Shown here: piece by piece, positions 1 to 8,935 of the stretch | Layout of the letters: the number at the start of each line of letters is the position of its first letter | Numbering within the stretch: position 1 is the stretch's first letter | Assembly (NCBI RefSeq): GCF_001476285.1 | Contig: NZ_LDRU01000033.1 | Coordinates: forward strand, 17,291-81,290 | Source: Microbacterium testaceum | GTDB taxonomy: Bacteria > Actinomycetota > Actinomycetes > Actinomycetales > Microbacteriaceae | Length of the DNA: 64,000 nt | Reading direction: 5' to 3' | Translations under genes and position numbers: made by a program | The notes under the pieces: model-generated | Seen by the model: the letters and a program-made list of their open reading frames with translations, nothing else | Told to the model about the DNA's origin: nothing | Database searches by the model: none

Positions 1-1688
1 CCAACGGCCGCTACGTCCGCCGCATCCCGGGAGGGGTCGCCCGCGCGACCACCTCGCCGGCCGGCCAGGTCGCGGTCGTGGTGGGAGGTGGCTCCGGCCA
101 CTATCCCGCCTTCGGCGGCCTGGTCGGCCCGGGCCTGGCGCACGCCGCGGCGATGGGCAACCTCTTCGCCTCGCCCTCGACGCAGCAGGTGTACGGCGCG
201 GCGAAGGCCGCCGACAACGGCGGCGGCGTCTTCTTCACCTACGGCAACTACGCCGGCGACGTCCTCAACTTCGACGCGGCCGAGCAGCGCCTGCGCGACG
301 AGGGCATCGACGCGCGGACCGTCACCGTCACCGACGACATCTCCTCCGCGCCGGTCGCGGAACGCCGCCGCCGGCGGGGCATCGCGGGCGACCTCACGGT
401 CTTCCGCGCCGCCGCGGCCGCGGCCGAACGCGGCGACGACCTCGACGGCGTGGCCCGCGTCGCCGCGCTCGCGAACGAACGCACCCGCTCCTTCGGCGTC
501 GCGTTCACCGGCTGCACCCTCCCCGGCGCCGAGGACCCGCTGTTCACCGTCGCCGAGGGCCGCATGGCGGTGGGGCTCGGCATCCACGGCGAACAGGGAA
601 TCGACGAGACCGACATCCCGACCGCCGACGGGCTCGCCGAGATGCTCGTCGCGGCCCTGCTCGACCCCGCCGAAGTGCCCGAGGGCGTGGCATCCGTGTC
701 CGGCGCCCGCGTGGTGCCGGTGCTGAACGGGCTCGGCTCGCTCAAGTACGAGGAGATGTTCGTCGTCTATCGGCGCATCGCGCAACTCCTCGAAGGAGCC
801 GGGATCGAGATCGTCGATCCGCACGTGGGCGAGTACTGCACCTCGTTCGACATGGCCGGCACGTCGCTGACGCTGTACTGGCTCGACGACGAGCTCGCGG
901 CACTGTGGGAGCACCCCGTCGACACGCCCGCTTACCGCCGCGGAGCCGTCACCGCGACCGAGCGCGTGTCGGCATCCGCGATCGAGGCCGAGGCCACCGA
1001 TGAGATCCCGGATGCCGATGACTCCTCGCGCGCGACGGCACATACCGTGCGTCTCGCGGTGACGGCGATCGCCGAGACGATCGACACGCACGTCGACGAG
1101 CTGGGGCGCCTGGATGCCGTCGCCGGCGACGGAGACCACGGCATCGGGATGCAGCGCGGGTCCCACGCGGCGCGGGCGGCGGCGGACGCCGCCGCCGACG
1201 CGGGCGCCGGGGCCGCCACGACGCTGCAGCGCGCGGCCGACGCCTGGGCCGATCGCGCGGGCGGAACCTCGGGGGCGCTGTGGGGAGTGATGCTCGCGGC
1301 GATCGCCCGCACGCTCGGCGACACCGGAACCCCGACCGCAGCCGACGTGGCGGCCGGCGTCTCCGCCGCTTCGCGCGCGGTCACCGACTACGGCAAGGCC
1401 GAGCTGGGCGACAAGACGCTCGTCGATGCGCTCGTGCCGTTCGCCACGACCCTCGCGCACGGGGTCGACGGCGGTGCCTCGCTCTCGGCCGCCTGGCGCT
1501 CCGCCGCCGTCGCGGCCGACCGCGCCGCCACCGCGACCGCCGACCTGCTGCCCCGCAAGGGCCGCGCCCGCACCCACGGCGAACACGCCGTGGGTACCCC
1601 CGACCCGGGCGCCGTCTCACTCGCACTCATCACCGCCGCGGTCGCCGACGTCCTGGCGTCCGCCTCCGAGAAGGGAACCCCCTCATGA
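1..1688 (+). CDS. lerK: Dihydroxyacetone-kinase family protein, probable L-erythrulose 1-kinase (5' end outside window)
   Basis: The frame is already open at base 3, so the start codon lies before the window; about 30 N-terminal residues are missing compared with the paralogue at 26346-28085. A DhaK-type domain comes first ([10 protein letters not shown] near the visible start, the substrate-binding His in GLGIHGEQG), followed by a DhaL-type ATP-binding domain ([12 protein letters not shown]). Single-chain DhaK-DhaL kinases use ATP and phosphorylate dihydroxyacetone-like ketoses. The next two genes are RpiB-like and TIM-like isomerases; that trio matches the L-erythrulose 1-kinase / L-erythrulose-1-P isomerase / D-erythrulose-4-P isomerase set described from mycobacterial tetritol catabolism. 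The substrate is therefore inferred from context; dihydroxyacetone or D-erythrulose remain possible. The stop overlaps the next start (ATGA). Confidence 0.75.
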   Translation, partial: NGRYVRRIPGGVARATTSPAGQVAVVVGGGSGHYPAFGGLVGPGLAHAAAMGNLFASPSTQQVYGAAKAADNGGGVFFTYGNYAGDVLNFDAAEQRLRDEGIDARTVTVTDDISSAPVAERRRRRGIAGDLTVFRAAAAAAERGDDLDGVARVAALANERTRSFGVAFTGCTLPGAEDPLFTVAEGRMAVGLGIHGEQGIDETDIPTADGLAEMLVAALLDPAEVPEGVASVSGARVVPVLNGLGSLKYEEMFVVYRRIAQLLEGAGIEIVDPHVGEYCTSFDMAGTSLTLYWLDDELAALWEHPVDTPAYRRGAVTATERVSASAIEAEATDEIPDADDSSRATAHTVRLAVTAIAETIDTHVDELGRLDAVAGDGDHGIGMQRGSHAARAAADAAADAGAGAATTLQRAADAWADRAGGTSGALWGVMLAAIARTLGDTGTPTAADVAAGVSAASRAVTDYGKAELGDKTLVDALVPFATTLAHGVDGGASLSAAWRSAAVAADRAATATADLLPRKGRARTHGEHAVGTPDPGAVSLALITAAVADVLASASEKGTPS

Positions 1689-2155
1689 CCTCTCCCCTGC
1701 GCATCGTGGTCGGCTCCGACGACGCCGGCTTCGACTACAAAGAGATCCTCAAACGCGACCTCGAGGCGAACGACGGCGTCGTGTCGGTCATCGACGTGGG
1801 AGTGGATGTCGAGGGCCACACGCCCTACCCGACGGTTGCGATCGAAGCGGCCTCCCGCGTCGCGAACGGTGAGGCCGACCGGGCCCTGCTGATCTGCGGC
1901 ACAGGACTGGGTGTGGCGATCGCGGCCAACAAGGTGCCGGGGATCCGCGCGGTCACGGCACACGATTCGTTCTCCGTCGAGCGCGGGGTGCTGTCCAACA
2001 ACGCGCAGGTGCTGACGATGGGACAGCGGGTCGTCGGCATCGAGCTCGCCCGGCGCCTCGTGCGCGAGTGGCTCACCTACCGCTTCGACGACTCCTCGGC
2101 GAGCGCCGAGAAGGTCGCGGTCCTCACCGCGTACGAGAACACCGGATCTTGCTGA
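1685..2155 (+). CDS. derI: RpiB/LacAB-type isomerase, probable D-erythrulose-4-phosphate isomerase
   Basis: This 156-residue protein has the RpiB layout: an N-terminal [11 protein letters not shown], the catalytic-Cys loop [19 protein letters not shown] and the [11 protein letters not shown] segment that replaces the usual NDANVLxLG. RpiB enzymes interconvert aldose and ketose phosphates. Placed between an erythrulose-type kinase and a TIM homologue, it most likely turns D-erythrulose 4-phosphate into D-erythrose 4-phosphate, which enters the pentose phosphate pathway. The ATG at 1685 overlaps the kinase stop by four bases and fixes the start. A second copy with about the same length lies at 28082-28555, again directly after a Dak-family kinase. 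A true ribose-5-phosphate isomerase role cannot be excluded. Confidence 0.75.
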   Translation: MTSPLRIVVGSDDAGFDYKEILKRDLEANDGVVSVIDVGVDVEGHTPYPTVAIEAASRVANGEADRALLICGTGLGVAIAANKVPGIRAVTAHDSFSVERGVLSNNAQVLTMGQRVVGIELARRLVREWLTYRFDDSSASAEKVAVLTAYENTGSC

Positions 2156-2922
2156 TGACCGCGCCCGTGTGGGTGGGGGTGAGCCTGAAGACGTACTTCG
2201 GGCACGCCCGCGCTCTCGCGTGGATGGACGAGGTCGCCGCGGTCGTCCGCGAGACACCGGCCATCGCCTCGGGCGCCGTGCGGCTCGTCGTCGTTCCCAC
2301 CTACGTGCAGATCCCCGCGGCGCTCGAGGCCTTCGCCGGAACGGGCGTGGTGATCGGCGCGCAGGACGTCTCGGCGCACCCGGCCGGGGCCTTCACGGGT
2401 GAGATCGCGGCGTCGGAGCTCGCGGAGATCGGCGTCTCGTACGCCGAGATCGGCCATGCCGAGCGCCGGCGCCTGTTCGGCGAGACCGACGCCGACACGG
2501 CGGCGAAAGCCACGGCGGCGTTGGCGGCGGGTCTGACTCCTCTGCTGTGTCTGGGTGAGACCGAGCGAGCCGACTCCGACGCCGCTGCCGCGACCGTCGT
2601 GGCGCAGCTGCACGCGGATCTCGAGGGCGCCCCCGCGGGTGCGGTCACCGTCGCCTACGAGCCGGTGTGGGCGATCGGCGCGGAGTCTCCGGCATCCATT
2701 CCGCACATCGTGCGCGTCACCCGGGCGCTACGCGAAGCTCTCGACGCGCTCCCCGCGCGCGCGGGCAGCGCGGTCGTCTACGGCGGTTCGGCGGGACCGG
2801 GCCTGCTCACCGTCCTGGACGGCGCGGTCGACGGCCTGTTCCTCGGGCGCTTCGCCCACGATCCCGCGCAGCTCCGACGTGTCCTCGACGAGGCCGCTAC
2901 CCGCGCGGAGGTACGAGCATGA
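2155..2922 (+). CDS. lerI: Triosephosphate-isomerase homologue, probable L-erythrulose-1-phosphate isomerase
   Basis: The 255-residue protein is a TIM barrel of the triosephosphate isomerase family. Lys in VSLKTYF near the N terminus, catalytic His101 in EIGHAERR and catalytic Glu169 in AYEPVWAIG are all present, as is the phosphate loop YGGSAGPG. The N-terminal motif differs from the canonical NWKMN, as expected for a paralogue with another substrate. In mycobacterial erythritol catabolism a TIM homologue converts L-erythrulose 1-phosphate into D-erythrulose 4-phosphate, and the two neighbours here are the kinase and RpiB partners of that step. The start overlaps the previous stop (TGATG) and the stop overlaps the next start (ATGA), so the genes are translationally coupled. 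Glycolytic TIM is unlikely in this operon. Confidence 0.75.
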   Translation: MTAPVWVGVSLKTYFGHARALAWMDEVAAVVRETPAIASGAVRLVVVPTYVQIPAALEAFAGTGVVIGAQDVSAHPAGAFTGEIAASELAEIGVSYAEIGHAERRRLFGETDADTAAKATAALAAGLTPLLCLGETERADSDAAAATVVAQLHADLEGAPAGAVTVAYEPVWAIGAESPASIPHIVRVTRALREALDALPARAGSAVVYGGSAGPGLLTVLDGAVDGLFLGRFAHDPAQLRRVLDEAATRAEVRA

Positions 2923-3713
2923 TCGGCCTCGGGACCTACGCGTTCTTCTGGCAGCACTCGGCCATGGCCCCCGAGCCCCTCACGCTGCGCGGGGCGTTCG
3001 AGTCCACCCGCGCGCTCGACGTCGACCTCTTCCAGATCTGCGACTTCGCTCCCCTCGAGCACATGGGAGATCGCGAGCTGTCCGAGGCCGCGGCCGCCGC
3101 CCGCGACCTCGGGCTCACCGTGCAGCTCGGCACCAAGGGCCTCACGCCCGAGCGGCTGCAACGCTTCCTGCGTCTCGCCGAGGTCTTCGACGCGCGGCTG
3201 ATCCGCTCGATGCTCAGCGGGCCGGAGGGCACGCCGTCCCTCGGCCAGGCCGAACTCTGGCTCGCCGACACCCTGCCGTCCTTCGAGGATGCGGGGGTGA
3301 CCCTGGCCCTCGAGACCTACGAACAGGTCGCCACGGCCGATCTCGTCGACCTGGTGTGGTCGCTGTCGAGCGAGAGCCTGGGCATCTGCCTCGACCCCGC
3401 GAACGTGGTGGCACGCCTGGAGCAGCCCACCACCTGCGTCGAGACGTGCGCCGAACTCGTCGCCAACGTGCACGTCAAGGACTTCGCCTTCCAGCGCCGC
3501 GACGGCTGGGTCGGCTTCGAGTACACCGGCGCGCCGATGGGCTCCGGGCTGCACGACTACCCCCACCTGCTCGAAACCGTCCGACCGCGCGAACGCGGAA
3601 TCGACGAGATCGTCGAGCACTGGCTCCCCTGGCAGGGGGATGCCGAGACCACCCTTCGCCGCGAGCGGGAATGGACCCGCACCACCATCGACTACCTGAG
3701 GAGCACCCCATGA
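2919..3713 (+). CDS. TIM-barrel sugar isomerase/epimerase family protein, candidate 3-oxo-isoapionate decarboxylase
   Basis: This 264-residue protein belongs to the xylose-isomerase-like TIM barrel (AP endonuclease 2) family; likely metal ligands are visible in LETYEQ, CLDPANV and VHVKD. Sugar isomerases, epimerases and a decarboxylase share this fold. In the oxidative D-apiose pathways described by the Gerlt group, a family member (OiaC) decarboxylates 3-oxo-isoapionate to L-erythrulose. Here the gene sits between an L-erythrulose kinase/isomerase set and genes resembling apionate lactonase and apionate oxidoisomerase, which is exactly the missing step. The assignment is contextual; an epimerase role is the alternative. 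The ATG overlaps the preceding TGA by four bases. Confidence 0.6.
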   Translation: MIGLGTYAFFWQHSAMAPEPLTLRGAFESTRALDVDLFQICDFAPLEHMGDRELSEAAAAARDLGLTVQLGTKGLTPERLQRFLRLAEVFDARLIRSMLSGPEGTPSLGQAELWLADTLPSFEDAGVTLALETYEQVATADLVDLVWSLSSESLGICLDPANVVARLEQPTTCVETCAELVANVHVKDFAFQRRDGWVGFEYTGAPMGSGLHDYPHLLETVRPRERGIDEIVEHWLPWQGDAETTLRREREWTRTTIDYLRSTP

Positions 3714-4576
3714 CCGAGACCACCACCGACCTCCACTCGATCGCCGTCATCGGCGCGGGCGGGAAGATGGGGATGCGCGTGTCGAACAACCTCGCGCGCA
3801 CCGCCCACCCCGTGGCCTACGTCGAGAACTCCCCCGCGGGCCGCGAGCGCACGATCGCCGCGGGCCGCGAGCTCACCGATGCGTCCGTCGCGGTCGCGGA
3901 CGCCGACATCGTGGTGCTCGCCGTCCCCGACCTCGCCCTCGGTGCGGTCACGGCCGAGCTCGTCCCGCAGCTGAAGGCCGGCGCGATCGTGCTGACGCTC
4001 GACCCCGCCGCCGCCTACGCGGGCCTGCTCACCACGCGCGACGACGTGATCCAGGCGGTCGCCCACCCCTGCCATCCCTCGGTCTTCCTCGAGCGCACGA
4101 CGAAGGAGGAGTGGGCCGACACGTTCGGCGGCATCGCCGCCCCGCAGGACGCGATCGCCGCGATCGAGTCCGACGACCCCGAGAAGAAGGCGATCGTCGA
4201 GGCCACCGTCCGCGCGATCTACGCCCCGGTCATCGACGTGCACTGGGTGAGCATCAAGCAGCTCGCACAGCTCGAGCCCACGCTCGTCGAGACGGTCGCG
4301 TGCATGATCGGCTCGCTGCTCAACGAAGCGCTCGACGAGGCCATCCACACGATGGGCGTTCCCGAGGCGGCCGCGCGCAGCATCCTGTACGGCCACACGC
4401 AGGTGGCGCTCGCGAACGGGCTGCGCGGCGACAACCCCTTCAGCGACGCGTGCCTGATCGCAATGGACTACGGTCGCGAGAGCATCATCAAGGACGACTG
4501 GAAGAAGATCTTCCGCGACGACGAGCTCGACAAGAACCTCGCGCGCATGCTGCACCTCGACCACATCGAGCGCTGA
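3710..4576 (+). CDS. NAD-dependent phosphogluconate-dehydrogenase-like protein, candidate D-apionate oxidoisomerase
   Basis: The 288-residue protein starts with a Rossmann fold (GAGGKMG at residues 15-21) followed by an all-helical C-terminal half typical of 6-phosphogluconate-dehydrogenase-like enzymes. It is much shorter than true 6-phosphogluconate dehydrogenase and belongs to the group with the separate 'PGDH C-terminal' domain. D-apionate oxidoisomerase (ApnO), which makes 3-oxo-isoapionate with NAD, is the role that fits its neighbours: a decarboxylase candidate upstream and an apionolactonase candidate downstream. I recall ApnO as a protein of this type but could not compare sequences. 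The start overlaps the previous stop (ATGA) and the next gene follows after 9 bases. Confidence 0.6.
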   Translation: MTETTTDLHSIAVIGAGGKMGMRVSNNLARTAHPVAYVENSPAGRERTIAAGRELTDASVAVADADIVVLAVPDLALGAVTAELVPQLKAGAIVLTLDPAAAYAGLLTTRDDVIQAVAHPCHPSVFLERTTKEEWADTFGGIAAPQDAIAAIESDDPEKKAIVEATVRAIYAPVIDVHWVSIKQLAQLEPTLVETVACMIGSLLNEALDEAIHTMGVPEAAARSILYGHTQVALANGLRGDNPFSDACLIAMDYGRESIIKDDWKKIFRDDELDKNLARMLHLDHIER

Positions 4577-4585
4577 GGACCCGAC

Positions 4586-5338
4586 ATGACCAGACTCCAG
4601 GGAAAGACCGCTCTCATCACCGGAGCGGCCACCGGGATCGGCTTCGCCGTCGCCGCTCGCTTCGCCCGAGAGGGCGCCCGCGTGCTCATCGGCGACAGGG
4701 ACGCGGATGCCACGGCCGCAGCCGTCGAGCGGATCGGCGAGGCCGCGCGGGCCGCCGTCCTCGACATCTCCGACGAGTCGTCGGTCGCCGCGGCCTTCGC
4801 GGACGCGGAGGCCGCGGGCTGGACGCCCGACGTCGTCGTCGCGAACGCCGGCGTGCAGCTGTTCGGTCAGGACGCGCCGATCGCCGACCTCGACCTCGCG
4901 GTGTGGCAGCGCACGGTCGACGTGAACCTCACGGGGACCTTCCTCACGATCAAGCACGCGGTCCGCGCGATGCACGACACGGGAGGGTCGATCATCGTGA
5001 CCGGCAGCCCCACCGGCATCAATGGAGAGGGTCGCGCCTTCACGGCTTACAGCGCCACGAAAGCGGGCATCCACGGGCTCTCGCGCACCGTCGCCGCGGC
5101 GTATGCCGATCGCGGCATCCGGGTCAACACCGTCGTGCCCGCCTACACCGAGACCTCTCTCGTGACGACGATCACCGACGACCCCGAGGCGCGCGCCGCG
5201 ATCATCGGGCGCATCCCGCTCGGTCGCGCGGGCGCCCCCGAAGACGTCGAGGGCATCATGGTGTTCCTCGCCTCGGACGACGGGGCGTTCGCGACGGGAT
5301 CGCTCTTCGCCGTCGACGGCGGCATGTCGACGCTCTGA
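4586..5338 (+). CDS. Short-chain dehydrogenase/reductase
   Basis: Classical 250-residue SDR: cofactor motif TGAATGIG at residues 12-19, NAG in VVANAGVQ, catalytic Tyr155 and Lys159 in AYSATK, and a C-terminal AVDGGMSTL. The Asp after the second strand (GDRDAD) suggests NAD preference. In this operon it could oxidise the free sugar to its lactone or act on a polyol such as threitol or erythritol, but the sequence does not tell which. Known D-apiose dehydrogenase, as I recall, is a Gfo/Idh/MocA enzyme, so this SDR may play another part. It lies 9 bases after the oxidoisomerase candidate and one base before the lactonase candidate. Confidence 0.8.
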   Translation: MTRLQGKTALITGAATGIGFAVAARFAREGARVLIGDRDADATAAAVERIGEAARAAVLDISDESSVAAAFADAEAAGWTPDVVVANAGVQLFGQDAPIADLDLAVWQRTVDVNLTGTFLTIKHAVRAMHDTGGSIIVTGSPTGINGEGRAFTAYSATKAGIHGLSRTVAAAYADRGIRVNTVVPAYTETSLVTTITDDPEARAAIIGRIPLGRAGAPEDVEGIMVFLASDDGAFATGSLFAVDGGMSTL

Positions 5339-5339
5339 C

Positions 5340-7022
5340 ATGACGTGGGCGGAGCCGGGACAGGCGTGGACGAGCGGGCGGTGGACGCTCGAGCTGCGTG
5401 GCGATGAGCTCGCCGACATCTCCCTCGACGGGACGGTCGTGCTGCGCAGCGTTCGCCTGGTGCTGCGCGACCGCGACTGGGGCACCGTCGATCTCGGGGT
5501 GGAGCGGCGCGAGGTCGCGTCCTCGGCGTTGACCCTGCACGTCGGCGGGGGCGGGATCGAGGGCACGGTCGCTGTGCACGCGGACGGCGACCGTCTCGAG
5601 GTCGTCGCCGACGTGCGCGCGGACGACGAGATCGAGACCAACCGCCTCGGCCTGGCCGTGCTTCATCCCCCGACAGTCGCCGGGGCGGAGCTCGCCGTTA
5701 CCCACGCGGACGGCGCGGTGGAGCGCACGCGTTTTCCCCGCACGATCAGTCCGCACCAGCCCGCGTTCGACATCGCGGGGCTGGCGTGGGAGCACCGGGG
5801 TCTCGCCGTGTCGATGACTCTCGAGGGCGATGTCTTCGAGATGGAGGACCAGCGCAACTGGACGGATGCCTCGTTCAAGACGTACAGCCGCCCGCTGGAG
5901 CTCCCGTTCCCCTACCGGCTCGCCGCCGGGACGCGGGTGCGGCAGACGGTGTCGCTCCGGGCCGCCGGTCGAGCAGGCCTCGCCGCCGCCACCGAGGATG
6001 AGATCGTGCTGCAACCGGCCGGAGTCGTCCCCGCGATCGGCATCGGCGCGGCGACCGCCCCGGGGCCCGCACCCGCACCCACGCCGATCGGCTCCTTCGT
6101 GCATGTCGAACTCGACCTCGCCTCCCCCGCGTGGCGCGCGGCTCTCGATCGCGCCACCGCGTCGGGGCTCCCTCTCGACGTGCGTTTCGTGCGGGCCTCC
6201 GCCCCCGGGCTGTTCGAGGCGGCTCGTGCGCTGCGTGGTGTCCGCGTTCGCACGGTCGGCGCCTTCGCCGGCGACGGTCCTGAGAAACACGTGTCGGATG
6301 CCACGACCGTGGCCGCGCTACGTGAGGCGCTGCGCGAGGAAGGGCTCGACCTCCCCGTCGTCGGCGGGGCGCGCACGCACTTCACCGAGCTGAATCGGAG
6401 GCACGGCCTGCTCCCCGACGACCTCGACGGCGTCGGATTCGCGGTGACTCCGCTGTTCCACTCGCGCGCCACGGCGCAGCTCGTGGAGTCTCTCGGCATC
6501 CTGCCCCTCATCGCGCGGCAGGCTGTGGAGCTGTCGCGAGGCGTCCCCGTGCACGTCGGTCCCGTGACGCTGCGGCCGCACGTCGACGCGGTCGCGACGA
6601 CTCCGGAACCCGTTCCGAGCGAGCCCGACCTGCGCGACGGCTACGGCCCGGCGCTCCTCGACGCGACCGATCCCCGCCAGAGCGCGCCCGAGCTGGCGGC
6701 GTGGACGATCGCGAGCCTCGCCGCGCTGACGACACCGGGCATCGCGTCGGTGGCGTTCTTCGAGGAGTGGGGGCCGCGTGGCATCCGGTCATCCTCCGGA
6801 GAGCCGTACCCCGTGGCGGAGGCGCTGGGCGTGCTCGCGGGCCTCGCGGGCGCTCCGGTCGAGGTCGGCAGCAGCGCCGATTCCCGCGTCTGGGTGATGA
6901 CGGTGACGACACCGGGTGGGCGGGTGACGCTCGCGGCCAACCTCGATGGGACGGCCCGCGAGGTCCGCGTGCGAACGGACAGGATCATCGTGCCCGCCGG
7001 CGGATGGCTCCTGCGGGAGTGA
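5340..7022 (+). CDS. apnL: D-apionate lactonase-like protein
   Basis: This 560-residue protein has no signal peptide and no membrane segment. Its N-terminal third carries motifs that I associate with the apionolactonase (ApnL) family: DRDWGTV near residue 45 and EMEDQRNWTDASFKTY near residues 165-180. The rest looks like an alpha/beta barrel with a short beta-rich C terminus (VWVMTVTTPGGRVTLAAN). ApnL opens D-apionolactone to D-apionate. The gene is the last of the operon, one base after the SDR stop, and its neighbours supply the following steps. The alternative is an uncharacterised glycosidase-like hydrolase; recognition rests on motif memory, not on alignment. Confidence 0.65.
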   Translation: MTWAEPGQAWTSGRWTLELRGDELADISLDGTVVLRSVRLVLRDRDWGTVDLGVERREVASSALTLHVGGGGIEGTVAVHADGDRLEVVADVRADDEIETNRLGLAVLHPPTVAGAELAVTHADGAVERTRFPRTISPHQPAFDIAGLAWEHRGLAVSMTLEGDVFEMEDQRNWTDASFKTYSRPLELPFPYRLAAGTRVRQTVSLRAAGRAGLAAATEDEIVLQPAGVVPAIGIGAATAPGPAPAPTPIGSFVHVELDLASPAWRAALDRATASGLPLDVRFVRASAPGLFEAARALRGVRVRTVGAFAGDGPEKHVSDATTVAALREALREEGLDLPVVGGARTHFTELNRRHGLLPDDLDGVGFAVTPLFHSRATAQLVESLGILPLIARQAVELSRGVPVHVGPVTLRPHVDAVATTPEPVPSEPDLRDGYGPALLDATDPRQSAPELAAWTIASLAALTTPGIASVAFFEEWGPRGIRSSSGEPYPVAEALGVLAGLAGAPVEVGSSADSRVWVMTVTTPGGRVTLAANLDGTAREVRVRTDRIIVPAGGWLLRE

Positions 7023-7100
7023 GCGCTCGTCAGCCTCACGGAGGGCGGAATACTCCCCTGGACGGATGTGCCCGGCCGGCGGGATCACGACCATGGAAGG

Positions 7101-8129
7101 GTGAGCAACACCCCGAAGAACGATGCTGTCCGACCTCAGAAGCGCCGGCGGCGTCGGTACGTGATGGGCGCGGTGGCCGCCGTCGTGGTGGTGGTCCTCG
7201 GCGGCGCGGCCGCGTGGGGCGCCTACGAGTACGGTCCCCGTTTCGGCTTCTACCTGGTGCCGCCCACCCCCGAGCGGTACGCCGAGATCGTCGTCGACCG
7301 CCTCGACACCGGCTACTACGCGACCGGACCCGAGTGGGCCGCGGCGCGGGCCGAACTGCTGCATGCGGCGCCCTCGGCCCGGAGCGCCGAGGAGCTCTAC
7401 CCGCTGATCGACGCGGCCACCCGCGCCGCGGGCGGGAAGCACTCGAGCTTCCAGCCTCCGGCTGAGACGCCCGGCGTCGAGGAGGTCACCTCGGCCCTCC
7501 CGGCGGTGTCGGCGGCCGACGGCGTGGGCGTCGTGACCCTTCCCGAGCTGGTCGACCCCGACGAGCGGACGCAGCAGGACTACGCCGACGTCGTCGCGAC
7601 CGGGATCGCCGCGCACGCCGACGAGGTGTGCGGATGGATCGTCGACGTGCGCGGAAACGGAGGCGGCAACATGTACCCGATGCTCTCGGGCGTTTCCGCG
7701 CTGCTGCCCGACGGCCCGGCCCTGTCGTTCCGCACGCGGAGCGGCGACGCGACCACCGTCACCGTGCAGGACGACGGCGTCGGCCTCGGGGGCCAGACGG
7801 TCGTCACCGTGGCCGCGCGCGGGAAGGTCGCCGGCGTTCCCGTGGCGGTGCTTCAGGATGCCGGGACCGGATCGAGCGCCGAGGCCGTCGTGGCCGCGTT
7901 TCGAGGCGTCGACGGGGTCCGCAGCTTCGGGGCGCCCACCGCCGGGTACACCTCCGCGAACCTGCCGATCCCGCTGGCCGACGGGGCGAGGATCATCCTC
8001 ACGCAGAGCATCTACGCCGACCGCACCGGGACGGAGTTCCCCGAGGTCCCGATCGCGCCCGACGAGGCGACCCCGGGCGATGCGGCCGAGGCCGCTCGGG
8101 CGTGGATCGGCGCGCAGGGCTGCCGCTGA
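7101..8129 (+). CDS. Membrane-anchored S41-family serine peptidase, NSR-like
   Basis: A basic stretch (QKRRRRRYV) precedes one transmembrane segment, so the protease domain should lie outside the cell. The S41 core shows VDVRGNGGGN and the nucleophile region GTGSSAEAV (Ser258/259). The tail-specific protease Lys is absent; instead a His sits in AAGGKHSSF (His114), as in nisin-resistance protein NSR, whose Ser-His dyad clips lantibiotics. The start is uncertain: GTG 7101 gives 342 residues but AAGG touches the start codon; an in-frame GTG at 7068 would add 11 residues and has no clear Shine-Dalgarno either. It follows the apionate operon by 78 bases and looks like an independent gene. The substrate is unknown. 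Confidence 0.75.
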   Translation: MSNTPKNDAVRPQKRRRRRYVMGAVAAVVVVVLGGAAAWGAYEYGPRFGFYLVPPTPERYAEIVVDRLDTGYYATGPEWAAARAELLHAAPSARSAEELYPLIDAATRAAGGKHSSFQPPAETPGVEEVTSALPAVSAADGVGVVTLPELVDPDERTQQDYADVVATGIAAHADEVCGWIVDVRGNGGGNMYPMLSGVSALLPDGPALSFRTRSGDATTVTVQDDGVGLGGQTVVTVAARGKVAGVPVAVLQDAGTGSSAEAVVAAFRGVDGVRSFGAPTAGYTSANLPIPLADGARIILTQSIYADRTGTEFPEVPIAPDEATPGDAAEAARAWIGAQGCR

Positions 8130-8166
8130 CGCGGGACGCGGCCGCCGGCGAGACGGCCCGCCCGAT

Positions 8167-8478
8167 TCAGTCGAGCGATCCCGCGATCTCGCGCAGCGTC
8201 GCGAGGTGAGCCCGCCAGGCGGTGCGACCCTCCTTCGTGAGGGTGAGCGAGGTGCGGGGCATCTTGCCGGCGAAGGATTTGCCGACCGACAGGTAGCCCG
8301 CCGCTTCCAGCGTCGACACGTGCTTGCTCAGGGCGGAGTCGGTGATCTCCACGGCATCCCGAACCTCTTTGAAGCTCAGGGTGCTCGCCCGATCCAGGGC
8401 CGCGACGATCGAGAACCGCACGGAGTTCTGCAGCAGCTCGTCGAGCTTGTGCCGGGGGTGAGGAACGGCCGTGGTCAT
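8167..8478 (-). CDS. Winged-helix transcriptional regulator (ArsR/MarR-like, HTH_34 type)
   Basis: The 103-residue protein is a single winged helix: FSIVAALDRASTLSFKEVRDA, recognition helix ITDSALSKHVSTLEAAG and wing VGKSFAGKMPRTSLTLTKEG. This small family often pairs with membrane proteins of unknown role. The ATG overlaps the stop of the upstream membrane-protein gene (ATGA), so both are made from one message. A perfect inverted repeat (8936-8962) in front of the pair is the obvious candidate operator, suggesting autoregulation. The signal sensed is unknown. Confidence 0.85.
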   Translation of the reverse strand: MTTAVPHPRHKLDELLQNSVRFSIVAALDRASTLSFKEVRDAVEITDSALSKHVSTLEAAGYLSVGKSFAGKMPRTSLTLTKEGRTAWRAHLATLREIAGSLD

Positions 8479-8906
8479 GACCGTGCCTCACGGGCGGCGC
8501 AGAGGAACGACACGACCAGGATGAGCCCCGATGCGATGCTCGCCAGCACGACCGACCCGTGGGCGAAGATCACCACGGCGAGCGCCGCCGCGTAGGTGAC
8601 GAACCAGCTCACGATGTACGCCGTCCAGCGACGGCTGCGGGCGAAGGCCGCCCGGTCCTGAATGCTGATCACGAAGAAGAGGATGAGCGCGAAGGCCACG
8701 GCCAACGTGGCGACGTAGGCGAGGCCGAAAGCGTCGCCCGTCGCGAGGGCCATGGCGAAAGTCCCCATCGCCGTGGCGACGCCGAGCGCCACGATGAAAG
8801 TGATGTACGGCCACCGGGTCGCGTCGTGAGCGGAGCGGCTCAGCCGGTCGGCTCGGTCGAGGAGCTGCTGCGCTTCCGCGGGGGTGAGGGCGGTGTGTGT
8901 GTCCAT
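8475..8906 (-). CDS. Four-helix membrane protein of unknown function
   Basis: The 143-residue protein has a cytoplasmic-looking N terminus (LTPAEAQQLLDRADRLSR) and four hydrophobic segments, roughly residues 33-54, 60-80, 93-112 and 116-136. I do not recognise a catalytic motif. It is co-transcribed with the winged-helix regulator that overlaps its 3' end, an arrangement common for small regulator/membrane pairs in actinobacteria. The Shine-Dalgarno GGAAGGAA lies a few bases upstream of ATG 8906, which supports the start. Confidence 0.8.
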   Translation of the reverse strand: MDTHTALTPAEAQQLLDRADRLSRSAHDATRWPYITFIVALGVATAMGTFAMALATGDAFGLAYVATLAVAFALILFFVISIQDRAAFARSRRWTAYIVSWFVTYAAALAVVIFAHGSVVLASIASGLILVVSFLCAAREARS

Positions 8907-8935
8907 GGGGTTCCTTCCGATACCTCCATGGTGTC

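Noticed and set aside
3692..5641. Long antisense open frame of about 650 codons opposite the apionate operon
   Set aside because: High-GC third-position bias opens antisense frames; it covers three genes with clear motifs on the plus strand and shows only low-complexity Arg/Val/Asp-rich sequence.
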